Part shown: piece by piece, positions 19,735 to 27,722 of the stretch | Layout of the letters: each line of letters starts with the position of its first letter | Numbering within the stretch: position 1 is the first letter of the stretch | DNA from: Geomonas propionica | GTDB taxonomy: Bacteria; Desulfobacterota; Desulfuromonadia; Geobacterales; Geobacteraceae | DNA length: 64,000 nt | Direction of reading: 5' to 3' | NCBI RefSeq assembly: GCF_016458235.1 | Contig: NZ_JAEMHK010000007.1 | Coordinates: forward strand, 124,001-188,000 | Notes under the pieces: model-generated | Seen by the model: only the letters and a program-made list of their open reading frames with translations | Database searches by the model: none | What the model was told of the DNA's origin: nothing | Made by a program: the position numbers and the translations under genes

Positions 19735-20658
19735 GTGCCAGATATGCTAATGTCCCGGAAAAGTCTTGGGCTGGAGCTCTCCGCCGCCGGGTTCAGTTTC
19801 GCCCTGGCCAGTGGCGGCAAGACCCCCACGGTCGAGGCGGGACTCACGGTGCCGTTCGCGCCGGGACTTCTGACCCTGTCGCGCCGCGACCCTAACGTGA
19901 CCGACGGCAAGACCTTCGTCGCCGCGCTCAAGGAGGCGCACCTGCGCCTTCTGACCAAGGAGCGCAGCGTCAGCGTTTCGCTGCCGGATGCCGTGGGACG
20001 CGTGGTGCTCCTCGACCTGGAGGCGCGCTTCAAGAACCGCGACGAGGGATTGGACGTGATCCGCTGGAAGCTCAAGAAGAGCCTCCCCTTCGACATCAGC
20101 GCCGTGCACCTGGACTACCAGACCCTGGAGGAGAAGGAAAACGGGGCGGTGTCGCTTTTGGTGTCGCTCATCTCACGCCCGGTGGTGCAGCAATACGAGG
20201 AACTCCTGGTCGCGGCGGGGCTCGAGCCCAAGCTGATCGACTTTACCTCCTTCAACCTGTACCGCCTGTTCCAGCCCCGGCTCGACCTATCCGAAGACGG
20301 CGCTTTCGTCACCTTCTACCAAGGTTCCATGACGGTACTGATCTTCAACGGCGGCGTGCTGAGCTTTTACCGCACCAAGGAGGGGGTAGGGGATGTGCAG
20401 AACCTGTTCCGCGAAGTGAACAGCTCCTTCCTGGTCTACGGCGATCAGAACCCCGGCCAGAGCGTCAGTGAGGTCTTCTGTGCCGCAGCTCCCGGCGATG
20501 CCGAGTCGTTCCGTGCCCTGGTCGCCGAGGCGAGCGGACTGGAACCGGTGCTGCTTGACCTGGAGCGTCTGGTCCGGCAGGCCCCGGCCTTGGGATTGGA
20601 CCGCCCCGCGTTGCATGCGCTGGCTGGTGCCATGGGCGCCGCGCTGAGGAGCCTGTGA
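19735..20658 (+). CDS. PilM-like (GspL cytoplasmic-type) assembly protein
   Basis: 307 residues without a membrane segment. SLGLELSAAGFSFALA is the first strand of an actin-like fold and VIRWKLKKSLPFDISAVHLDY is the conserved PilM helix region. Its job is to link the ATPase platform to the PilN/PilO pair. The frame opens with GTG directly after the gspE stop; ATG at 19744 is an alternative and neither has a strong ribosome site, so coupling to gspE is likely. Classic type II systems fuse this domain into GspL; here it is separate, as in type IV pili. Confidence 0.8.
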   Translation: MPDMLMSRKSLGLELSAAGFSFALASGGKTPTVEAGLTVPFAPGLLTLSRRDPNVTDGKTFVAALKEAHLRLLTKERSVSVSLPDAVGRVVLLDLEARFKNRDEGLDVIRWKLKKSLPFDISAVHLDYQTLEEKENGAVSLLVSLISRPVVQQYEELLVAAGLEPKLIDFTSFNLYRLFQPRLDLSEDGAFVTFYQGSMTVLIFNGGVLSFYRTKEGVGDVQNLFREVNSSFLVYGDQNPGQSVSEVFCAAAPGDAESFRALVAEASGLEPVLLDLERLVRQAPALGLDRPALHALAGAMGAALRSL

Positions 20659-20659
20659 T

Positions 20660-21199
20660 ATGAAACTGACCATCAACCTGGCCACCAGGCGTTACGTTAA
20701 CCTGCCCCAGCTGAACGCCGTGCTGGCCGCCTCCTTCGTGGTCCTCGCGCTGCTCCTGGTTTACCTGGTGCGCGAGGTGGCCAACAACCAAGTCGAGATC
20801 AACAAGATCAAGAACGAGAGCGCCGCCGCGAGCCGCGGCCCCGCCGGTGCTCCTCCCGTTCCCGCTGAGCAGATGAAGGCCCTGGAGGCGAAGATCGCCT
20901 TTGCCAATACCATCATCGATCAGAAGTCCATCAACTGGCTCGGCCTTTTGGATAAGTTGGAACTGGTGGTGCCGGCAGGGGTGGCGCTCACCACGGTGGT
21001 GCCCTCGGCTCAGGACCCGCAGTCGTTGGCACTGTCCGGGATGGCCCTCTCCTTCGGCAAGCTGCGCACGCTCTTGGAAACCATGGAACAATCCCCCAAC
21101 TTCTCGGACGTGTACTTGTTGAGTCAGACCGATCGCAAGGTCGGCAACGACCAAAAAGGCTTCGCCTTCACAATCTCCTGCAAGGTCAGTAACCGATGA
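20660..21199 (+). CDS. PilN-like inner-membrane assembly protein
   Basis: 179 residues: a short cytoplasmic start INLATRRYVNLPQL with the INLL/P-type motif by which PilN meets PilM, one membrane segment (about 20-39), a coiled stretch and a small ferredoxin-like periplasmic domain. It pairs with the PilO-like product. GAGGAG lies about ten bases before the ATG. It overlaps the next gene by four bases. Confidence 0.8.
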   Translation: MKLTINLATRRYVNLPQLNAVLAASFVVLALLLVYLVREVANNQVEINKIKNESAAASRGPAGAPPVPAEQMKALEAKIAFANTIIDQKSINWLGLLDKLELVVPAGVALTTVVPSAQDPQSLALSGMALSFGKLRTLLETMEQSPNFSDVYLLSQTDRKVGNDQKGFAFTISCKVSNR

Positions 21200-21750
21200 A
21201 CTGCCAGATGCTACTCGACATGATCGCCGCTCGGCGCAAGTCCTTCGCGTTCATCGCTTTCTTGGCGCTGCTCGCCCTGGGGGTTGGGATCTATCTCTCC
21301 GCCTACCAAAAGCCGGAACTGGAAGAGGCTCAAAAGGCGTGGTTCGCCAAGCGGGATTCCCTTGCCCGCGGAGAGACCCAGGCCGATGCCACCAAGTACC
21401 AGCAGGGGATGCGCGACCTCGAAACGTTCCGCAAGCACCTGGTCGCCAAGAAAGAGTTCCCCGCCTTGTTGGAGCGACTCTACGACACCGCCAAGCACAA
21501 CTCCCTGGCCCTGAACGGCATCACCTACAAGCCCGGCAAGGAGAAGGTAAAAGGGAACCGCGTGGTGACCTACGGCATATCCTTCAACGTGACCGGCAAG
21601 TATGCGGCCATCAAGAGCTTTCTCGGCGACCTCGCGCGCTACCAGGAAATGCTGGTCATCGAAAGCATCTCCCTGAGCAACAGTAGTGCGACTGAGGAAA
21701 AGGTGGATCTCAAGGTCGTGACTACGCTTTACCTGACGGAGGGGGCATGA
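21196..21750 (+). CDS. PilO-like (GspM-like) inner-membrane protein
   Basis: 184 residues. One membrane segment at about 17-35 (FAFIAFLALLALGVGIYLSAY), a helical region (ELEEAQKAWFAKRDSLARGE) and a periplasmic alpha-beta domain (NALNGITYKPGKEK-type, YGISFNVTGKYAAIKSFLGDL). Together with the PilN-like partner it forms the periplasmic frame between platform and secretin. The identity rests on position, topology and length more than on sequence. ATGA overlaps on both sides imply translational coupling. Confidence 0.78.
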   Translation: MNCQMLLDMIAARRKSFAFIAFLALLALGVGIYLSAYQKPELEEAQKAWFAKRDSLARGETQADATKYQQGMRDLETFRKHLVAKKEFPALLERLYDTAKHNSLALNGITYKPGKEKVKGNRVVTYGISFNVTGKYAAIKSFLGDLARYQEMLVIESISLSNSSATEEKVDLKVVTTLYLTEGA

Positions 21751-22409
21751 ATCGCCAGAAACTAGCGCTTTTCCTGCTGCTCGTCGCTCTCGTCGGGGCT
21801 ATTGTCTACGCCTTCGTGCGCTCTCCGCGGCAGCAGCAGGTATCCGCTCTCAAGAACCAGCCCGGCGCCAAGGCCACAGTGCTCAGGAAGAAGCCGGATC
21901 TCGCCCCGAAAGCGGCAGCGCCTGCTGCCGGGGTGGTTCATCTCGAGCTGCTGGAGCGGGAGAAGCCGGGGTTTAGCGGTTTCAGGCGCAACATCTTCTC
22001 CCCCATCTTCAGAGAGGATGCGAAGCTGTCGGCCCTCAAGCTCCCGCCGCCCCCGCCGCCGTTGAAGAAACTGCCGCCGATGCCGCAGGCATTGCCGGTG
22101 GCTCCGCCGCAGGTGCCCCCGCCGCCTCCACCGCCGACCCAGGAGCAGTTGGACGAGACCGAGCTGGGCAGGTTCGTTTTCATCGGCTTCCTAAAGAAGG
22201 GGACGGAGAAGACCGTGTTCCTTTCCAAGGGGGGCGAGATCTACCTGGCCAAGAAGGGAAGCCAGGTGGGCCCGAGGTTCCAGGTGTCCAACGTCACCGA
22301 TGATGCCATCACCATCAAGTCGATCCAGACTGACCGGCAACTGGTGATTCCGCTGGTAGAAAACAGGTCGCTCAACGTGCGCCGCCCCAGCACCAGTCCC
22401 AGGCCTTAA
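21747..22409 (+). CDS. PilP/GspC-like secretin connector
   Basis: 220 residues: one membrane segment (residues 6-22), a linker with a proline run (about 108-135, PPPPPPLKKLPPMPQ), then a C-terminal beta domain (RFVFIGFLKKGTEKTVFLSKGGEIYLAKKG) like the HR domain of GspC and of PilP that contacts the secretin N0 domain. It would bridge the inner-membrane platform and the outer-membrane channel encoded next. It starts inside the stop of the PilO-like gene, with GGAGG just before. Confidence 0.78.
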   Translation: MNRQKLALFLLLVALVGAIVYAFVRSPRQQQVSALKNQPGAKATVLRKKPDLAPKAAAPAAGVVHLELLEREKPGFSGFRRNIFSPIFREDAKLSALKLPPPPPPLKKLPPMPQALPVAPPQVPPPPPPPTQEQLDETELGRFVFIGFLKKGTEKTVFLSKGGEIYLAKKGSQVGPRFQVSNVTDDAITIKSIQTDRQLVIPLVENRSLNVRRPSTSPRP

Positions 22410-22420
22410 GGAGCAACTTC

Positions 22421-25117
22421 ATGCATAGACTAAGATCGATCTCAACCCTGATGCTGCTGACCGTGGCCCTTTCCGGCTGTGCGGCGGGGCGTACCGCTTT
22501 CAGCAAGGCAGAGCAGCTCGAGCGCGAGGGGAACCTGGACGCCGCGTTGGTTAAGTATGCGGAAGTAGCCTCCAAGCACCCCGATGTCGGCGAATACCGG
22601 GTGAAGCTGATCAATGTCACCGAGGCGGCCGCCAAGGTGCACTTCAAGAAAGGCGAGGCCTTCCTCGATAACAAGAACTACGAGGAGGCTCTGAGGGAGT
22701 TCCAGAGCGCCTACGCGATGGATCCCACCTACGTGGAGGCGAAGGCCCGCGGGGATCAGGCGCTCAAGTTGAGAAACGCCCAGACCTACCTGCAGGAGGG
22801 GGCGGATTTCGAGCGGGACCACAAGCTGCGCGAGGCGATGACCTCGTACCAGCACGTGCTGCAGTTCGAGCCGGAAAACAAGGCGGCCAAGGCGGGGCTG
22901 GATCGGATCCTCGCCGGCAAGAAACAGAAGTTGGACGGTTTCGAACTGAACCTGAAGTCGACCAAGCCGATTACTCTTAAGTTCAAGGACGCGAAACTCA
23001 AGGACATCTTCAACATCCTGACCCAGCTCTCCGGGATCAATTTCGTCTTTGACGAGGGGGTGAAGGACGTCAACGTCTCGCTGCACCTGGAGAACGGCAG
23101 CTTTCAGCAGGCCATGGAACTGCTGACCGGCATGCAGAAGCTGGAAAAGAAGGTGCTCAACGAGAGCACCATCATCATCTATCCGAAGACCCCCGATAAG
23201 ATCAAGCAGTACGAGGAACTCTTCGTTCAGACCTTCTACCTGAACAAGCTGGACGCCAAGAAGGCGGTCAACCTGGTGCGCACCATGCTCCAGGTGAAGA
23301 AGATCTACGTCAACGAGGAGGCCAACGCCCTGGTCATCCGCGATACCCCGGAAGTCGTCGAGGTCGCGCGCAAGATCCTGGAGGCCAACGACGTTCCCGA
23401 TGCCGAGGTGCTCCTCGAGGTCGAGGTGTTCGAACTCTCCAAGAAGGACTCGGAAACCTTCGGGATGCTGCTCTCCCGTTATTCGACCTCCCTCGGCATA
23501 ACCGGGCCCAATGCCCCGGCTACCGGATCTCCATTCCTCGCGGATACCTTGAGCTCCACCTCAACGACAGCGGCGGCCACTACCGGTACGACAACGACTG
23601 CGTCCACCGGGATCAACAACCTGCTTAATGTTTTCAGGATGAGAGGCTACAACGGCTGGCTCACCGTGCCCAACGCCACCTTCAACTTCGGCAAGACGCT
23701 CTCCAACGGCGAGACCCTCTCGAACCCGAAGATCCGGGTGAAGAACCGTGAGAAGGCTAAGTTCAACGTCGGCACCAGGGTGCCGATTACGACCACATCC
23801 TCCACCTCCACCGGCACCAGCGTGAACGTGCAGTACGTGGACGTCGGGGTCAAGGTGAACGCGGAGCCGACCATCCAGTTGAACAACGAGGTGTCCATCA
23901 AGCTCGGCCTCGAGGTGAGTTCGATCTTGCAACGGGACACCATTGGTACCGACCAGGCCACCACCGTCGTCACCATCGGCACCAGGAACCTCGACACCGT
24001 GCTTTCTTTGAAAGACGGCGAGACCAGCATCATCGGCGGCCTGATCCAGAAGAGCAAGACGGACAGCAAGAACAAGGTCTTCCTGCTGGGGGATATCCCG
24101 ATCCTGGGGTCGCTCTTCTCCAACACCGCAGACGCCAACGACAAGAGCGAACTGCTGCTCGCGATCACCCCGCGCATCGTTCGCGGCGTGACTGTGCCCG
24201 AGAACGACGTGGCGGCTTTCTGGTCCGGTCGCGAGGACGAGCCCTCGACCAACAAGCCCTATCAGTCCTTCATCGAGCCTGAATTCGCCGATACCGCCGC
24301 TCCGGCCAAGGCAGCTCCCGCCAAGGCTGCGCCGGCCAAGGCTGCGCCGGCTAAAAAAGCCGTCCCGGCTCCTGCCGCCCCGGTTGCACCGGCTGCCCCG
24401 GGCGCCGTTCCAGCTGCTCCGGGCGTCGCTCCGGCTGCTCCAGGTGCTCCGGCTGCTGCTCCGGGTGCTCCGGGTGCTGCTCCGGTTGCCGTGCCGGCCC
24501 CTGGGGCTGAGACCCCGGCTGCATCGGGAGCTGCCGCACCGGCCGCCGCCGAGGGGGACGCCGCTGTCGAGATGTCCGCGGAGCCGGGCGCCGAAGCTGC
24601 GGCCGCCAGCCCCGCTCAACCCCCGACTCCCGCCGAGGGAGGGGCTGCTGCAAATGCTGCCGCGGCTGCGCCCAAGGAATCTCCCAAGCCGGCAGTCGCG
24701 CCGGTACCGCTTGAGAAGGCCCTGCTCGCGTTGAGCCTCCCTTCCTCGGTGAACGTGAACGACCAGTTCATGGTGCAGGTCAACGCCTCGGGGTTGAAGG
24801 ATCTGGAGAAGGCGGTGTTTGTGCTGAGCTATGACCCCAAGATTATCGAAGTAGTGGCACAGACCGAAGGAGCCTTGCTCAAGGAGACCGGGAAGCCTTC
24901 GACCTTCCAGTCCTTTGCTGATAAGAAGAAAGGGGAAATTTGGATGTCCGGCAGTAAGATCGAGGGGGGGACCGGCAACGGAGTGCTGGCCCAGGTCACC
25001 TTCAAGGCCCTCGTCGAGGGGAGCAGCCCGCTTTCTTTCTCTAACACCAGCTTCACCCAGAAGGGGGGAGCACAAATCGCCGTGACGCCGTTCAAGTCGG
25101 TAGTGGAGGTAAAGTAG
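22421..25117 (+). CDS. gspD: Secretin GspD-like lipoprotein with TPR repeats and a C-terminal cohesin-like domain
   Basis: 898 residues. A lipoprotein signal ends at LSGC (Cys20). TPR-like repeats fill about 25-165. An N0/STN-like domain (FKDAKLKDIFNILTQLSGINF) and an N1 domain (FYLNKLDAKKAVNLVRTML) follow to about 325. The secretin core spans about 329-590, with the typical RNREKAKFNVGTRVPI-type gate region, SIIGGLIQ, GDIPILGSLF and LLLAITPRIV. An Ala/Pro linker (about 623-765) leads to a C-terminal beta domain (LSLPSSVNVNDQFMVQVNAS, VFVLSYDPKIIEVV) that matches the cohesin pattern. It should form the outer-membrane channel. The TPRs may replace a pilotin. The added cohesin is unusual; see findings. 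Confidence 0.9.
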   Translation: MHRLRSISTLMLLTVALSGCAAGRTAFSKAEQLEREGNLDAALVKYAEVASKHPDVGEYRVKLINVTEAAAKVHFKKGEAFLDNKNYEEALREFQSAYAMDPTYVEAKARGDQALKLRNAQTYLQEGADFERDHKLREAMTSYQHVLQFEPENKAAKAGLDRILAGKKQKLDGFELNLKSTKPITLKFKDAKLKDIFNILTQLSGINFVFDEGVKDVNVSLHLENGSFQQAMELLTGMQKLEKKVLNESTIIIYPKTPDKIKQYEELFVQTFYLNKLDAKKAVNLVRTMLQVKKIYVNEEANALVIRDTPEVVEVARKILEANDVPDAEVLLEVEVFELSKKDSETFGMLLSRYSTSLGITGPNAPATGSPFLADTLSSTSTTAAATTGTTTTASTGINNLLNVFRMRGYNGWLTVPNATFNFGKTLSNGETLSNPKIRVKNREKAKFNVGTRVPITTTSSTSTGTSVNVQYVDVGVKVNAEPTIQLNNEVSIKLGLEVSSILQRDTIGTDQATTVVTIGTRNLDTVLSLKDGETSIIGGLIQKSKTDSKNKVFLLGDIPILGSLFSNTADANDKSELLLAITPRIVRGVTVPENDVAAFWSGREDEPSTNKPYQSFIEPEFADTAAPAKAAPAKAAPAKAAPAKKAVPAPAAPVAPAAPGAVPAAPGVAPAAPGAPAAAPGAPGAAPVAVPAPGAETPAASGAAAPAAAEGDAAVEMSAEPGAEAAAASPAQPPTPAEGGAAANAAAAAPKESPKPAVAPVPLEKALLALSLPSSVNVNDQFMVQVNASGLKDLEKAVFVLSYDPKIIEVVAQTEGALLKETGKPSTFQSFADKKKGEIWMSGSKIEGGTGNGVLAQVTFKALVEGSSPLSFSNTSFTQKGGAQIAVTPFKSVVEVK

Positions 25118-25135
25118 CCCTCGGGCTCTCGCCAC

Positions 25136-25627
25136 ATGTGGAAGATCCTTAAAGATAAAAGGGGGCTCAGCCTGATCGAGATGGTGGTGACCATGGTCAT
25201 CCTCACCCTGCTCGCCTCGCTGATCGTCCCCTCGGCCCAGATGGCCTCCAAGCGGACCAAGGAACTCGAGCTGAGAAGGAACCTGCGCGAGATCAGGACC
25301 GCCATAGACGAGTACAAGAAGAATTACGACAAGGCACTCTCGGACCAGAAAACGGTGCAGGTACTGAACGCCACCGGTTACCCAAAGACCCTCGACCTGC
25401 TGGTGGAGGGGGATGACTTCGGCGGCCTGGTCAAGGAGAAGAAGAAGTTCCTGCGCCGCATCCCGAGCGACCCCTTCAACAAGGCCCAGGAGGGGGAGGC
25501 CAAATGGGGCATGCGCTCCCACGCCGACGAGTTTGACAGTACCACCTGGGGAGGCGAGGATGTCTTCGACGTCTATTCCCTGAGCAACGGCGTCGCCATC
25601 GACGGTACGAAATACAAGGATTGGTGA
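25136..25627 (+). CDS. Type II secretion pseudopilin (GspG-like), first copy
   Basis: 163 residues. A class III leader of nine residues ending KDKRG is cut before LSLIEMVVTMVILTLLAS, with Glu at mature position 5 and a hydrophobic helix. The C-terminal part ends in DVYSLSNGVAIDGTKYKDW, like the calcium-binding end of GspG (VYS...G). It would be cleaved by a prepilin peptidase that is not encoded in the window. Together with the next gene it gives two major-type pseudopilins and no GspH-K minor ones. Confidence 0.87.
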   Translation: MWKILKDKRGLSLIEMVVTMVILTLLASLIVPSAQMASKRTKELELRRNLREIRTAIDEYKKNYDKALSDQKTVQVLNATGYPKTLDLLVEGDDFGGLVKEKKKFLRRIPSDPFNKAQEGEAKWGMRSHADEFDSTTWGGEDVFDVYSLSNGVAIDGTKYKDW

Positions 25628-25632
25628 ACCTC

Positions 25633-26046
25633 ATGTTAAAGAGGATACTGAAAAGCCAGCGGGGTTTCACGCTGATAGAGCTGATGATCGTGGTCACCAT
25701 CGTTGGCATACTGGCGGCCATCAGCGCCCCCAACTACCAGTGGGGCATCATCAAGGCGCGCGAGGCGGTGCTGCGGGAAGACCTGTACACCATGCGCTCC
25801 ACCATCGACCAGTACTACGCCGACCAGGGGAAATATCCGGATACGCTGCAGGAGCTGGTGGATAACAAGAACAAGTACCTGAGGGATATACCCAAGGACC
25901 CCTTTACCAAGTCCAAAGATACCTGGGTAATCAGCGCGCCTCCCGCGACCGACACCCCCTCCGAAGGGGGAAGCGGCGGGGTCTACGACGTGCACAGCGG
26001 TTCCACGCTGGTGGGCAGCGACGGCAAGCCGTACAACGAATGGTAG
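25633..26046 (+). CDS. Type II secretion pseudopilin (GspG-like), second copy
   Basis: 137 residues from ATG 25633, giving leader MLKRILKSQRG and mature start FTLIELMIVVTIVGILAAI; the TTG at 25621 would add four residues with less sense. The body holds a GspG-like Tyr-rich helix (TIDQYYADQGKYPDTLQELV) and ends GVYDVHSGSTLVGSDGKPYNEW. By position and type this matches the pseudopilin I recall as OxpG in G. sulfurreducens, required there for Fe(III) and Mn(IV) oxide reduction through a secreted multicopper protein. That equivalence is from memory, not demonstrated here. Confidence 0.88.
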   Translation: MLKRILKSQRGFTLIELMIVVTIVGILAAISAPNYQWGIIKAREAVLREDLYTMRSTIDQYYADQGKYPDTLQELVDNKNKYLRDIPKDPFTKSKDTWVISAPPATDTPSEGGSGGVYDVHSGSTLVGSDGKPYNEW

Positions 26047-26064
26047 TTACGAGGCTTTAGAACG

Positions 26065-26787
26065 ATGATCCAAATGCATAATGTCTTCATGTCGTACCAG
26101 CCGGAATCGAGCGCGCTGGCCGATATCAATCTCAAGATCCCCAAAGGGGATTTTGTTTTTTTGACCGGGCAGTCCGGTGCCGGCAAGTCCACCCTGCTCA
26201 AGATGATCTACGCCGACCTCACCCCCACCCGCGGGCAGGTGCTGATCGACGGGGTCAACCTGACCCGGCTCTCTCGTGCGCAGGTTCCCCTGCTGCGCCG
26301 CTCCATCGGGGTGGTGTTCCAGGACTACAAGTTGCTCCCCAATCGGACCGTGCTCGAGAACGTCGCCATCACCCTGGAAGTGCTCGGTTGGGGTAAGCGC
26401 GACATCGGCAAGAAGGTCTACCACATCCTGAAAAGGATGGGGATTGAGGACAAGATCAACGCGACGCCTTTGCGACTTTCTGGCGGCGAGCAGCAGCGCG
26501 TGGCGCTGGCGCGCGCCCTGGTGAACGATCCCAAGATCCTGGTGGCCGATGAGCCGACCGGCAACCTCGACGACGAGAACAAGGAAGCGATCCTCTCCAT
26601 CTTCAAGGAGGCCAACAACCGCGGCACCACCGTGGTGGTGGCGACCCACGACCGCCGGGTGATCGAGAACTCCCACCGCCGGGTGATCAGGCTCGACAAG
26701 GGGAGTATCGTGGAGACGCCGGATTTCTTCCCGGGGCAGGCTGCCTCGGCGTCCCCCGTGCTGGAGGTGCCCGATGTCCAAGGCTAA
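26065..26787 (+). CDS. ftsE: Cell division ATP-binding protein FtsE
   Basis: 240 residues. ABC ATPase with Walker A TGQSGAGKSTLLKMI near 34, signature LSGGEQQRVALARAL near 140, Walker B ILVADEPTGNLD and the switch His in THDRR. It opens with a motif typical of FtsE (MIQMHNVFMSYQPESSALAD). With FtsX it forms a mechanotransmitting complex that controls peptidoglycan hydrolases during division. The start is 18 bases after the second pseudopilin stop, with no terminator between, and it overlaps ftsX by 14 bases. Confidence 0.95.
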   Translation: MIQMHNVFMSYQPESSALADINLKIPKGDFVFLTGQSGAGKSTLLKMIYADLTPTRGQVLIDGVNLTRLSRAQVPLLRRSIGVVFQDYKLLPNRTVLENVAITLEVLGWGKRDIGKKVYHILKRMGIEDKINATPLRLSGGEQQRVALARALVNDPKILVADEPTGNLDDENKEAILSIFKEANNRGTTVVVATHDRRVIENSHRRVIRLDKGSIVETPDFFPGQAASASPVLEVPDVQG

Positions 26788-27721
26788 CAAGGGTGCCATC
26801 CGCCCCAAGCTCGAACAGGAAGGGTTCTTCGGCAGGTTTTCCTATTTCACCAGCCGCGCCTTCGCCAACCTGCGCCAGAACGTCTTCGTCAGCGCCGTCA
26901 CCGTGGGAACCATCGCGCTGGCGCTCCTGATCGCCTCGCTGTTTCTCCTGGTTTACGTGAACCTGGATGGCATGGCGGAAGGGTGGAGCGACAAGGTGCA
27001 GGTGACCGCCTACTTCGACCAGGAACCAGCACCCCTCGCGGTATCGGCGCTGAAGGGGAGGGTGCAGGCCATTCCCGGGACCTCCAAGGTCCTCTTCGTG
27101 AGCCAGGCCGAGGCGGAGAAGAGGCTGAGAAGCCGCCTGAAGGGACAGGAGTCGCTCCTGGAGGGGATCACCCCGGACGTGCTCCCCGCTTCGCTGGAGA
27201 TCATGCTGGACCGGAGCCACCGCGACACCGAATCCGTTGCTGCCTACGTCAAAAAGTTGAAGCAGATCCAGGGGATTTCCGAGGTGCAGTACGGTGAGGA
27301 GTGGGTGAAGCGCTTCAACTCGTTCATGAACCTGTTCCGGCTCATGGGGGCGCTGCTCGGGAGCTTCCTGACCATCACCGTGCTCTTCATCGTCTCCAAC
27401 ACCATCAAGCTCACCATCTACGCCAGAAAGGACGAACTGGAGCTCTTGGGGCTGGTCGGTGCGACCCGGTTCTTCATCAAGGCGCCCTTCCTGATCGAGG
27501 GGATCGTGCAGGGGGCCGCGGGGGCGGTGATCTCGTTGTTGGCGCTGCTCGGTTGCTACTTCGCCTTCCTGAAAAACGCCGGTGACTTCCTCGGCATCAA
27601 TCCGGCTTCTGCCGGGCTCTCCTTCCTCCCCGCCACGCACCTGGCCGGGGTGGTGCTGGGAGGGGTGCTGCTCGGGTTCATCGGCAGCGCGACCTCGCTC
27701 AAGAGGTTCATAAACGTCTAG
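26774..27721 (+). CDS. ftsX: Cell division protein FtsX
   Basis: 315 residues: a basic cytoplasmic start, a first membrane segment near 40-60, a periplasmic domain (about 62-190) in which FtsX contacts its hydrolase activator, then three further segments with the FtsX/MacB pattern LELLGLVGATRFFIKAPFLIEG. It transmits FtsE ATPase movements across the membrane. A likely partner, the EnvC-like protein, is the next gene, two bases on, which is the best context evidence for its role. Confidence 0.95.
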   Translation: MSKANKGAIRPKLEQEGFFGRFSYFTSRAFANLRQNVFVSAVTVGTIALALLIASLFLLVYVNLDGMAEGWSDKVQVTAYFDQEPAPLAVSALKGRVQAIPGTSKVLFVSQAEAEKRLRSRLKGQESLLEGITPDVLPASLEIMLDRSHRDTESVAAYVKKLKQIQGISEVQYGEEWVKRFNSFMNLFRLMGALLGSFLTITVLFIVSNTIKLTIYARKDELELLGLVGATRFFIKAPFLIEGIVQGAAGAVISLLALLGCYFAFLKNAGDFLGINPASAGLSFLPATHLAGVVLGGVLLGFIGSATSLKRFINV

Positions 27722-27722
27722 C

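Noticed and set aside
23561-25522. A 653-codon antisense frame under the secretin with Ser/Gly/Arg-rich repeats
   Set aside because: It mirrors the Ala/Pro linker of the real secretin gene; low complexity, no domain, no signals.
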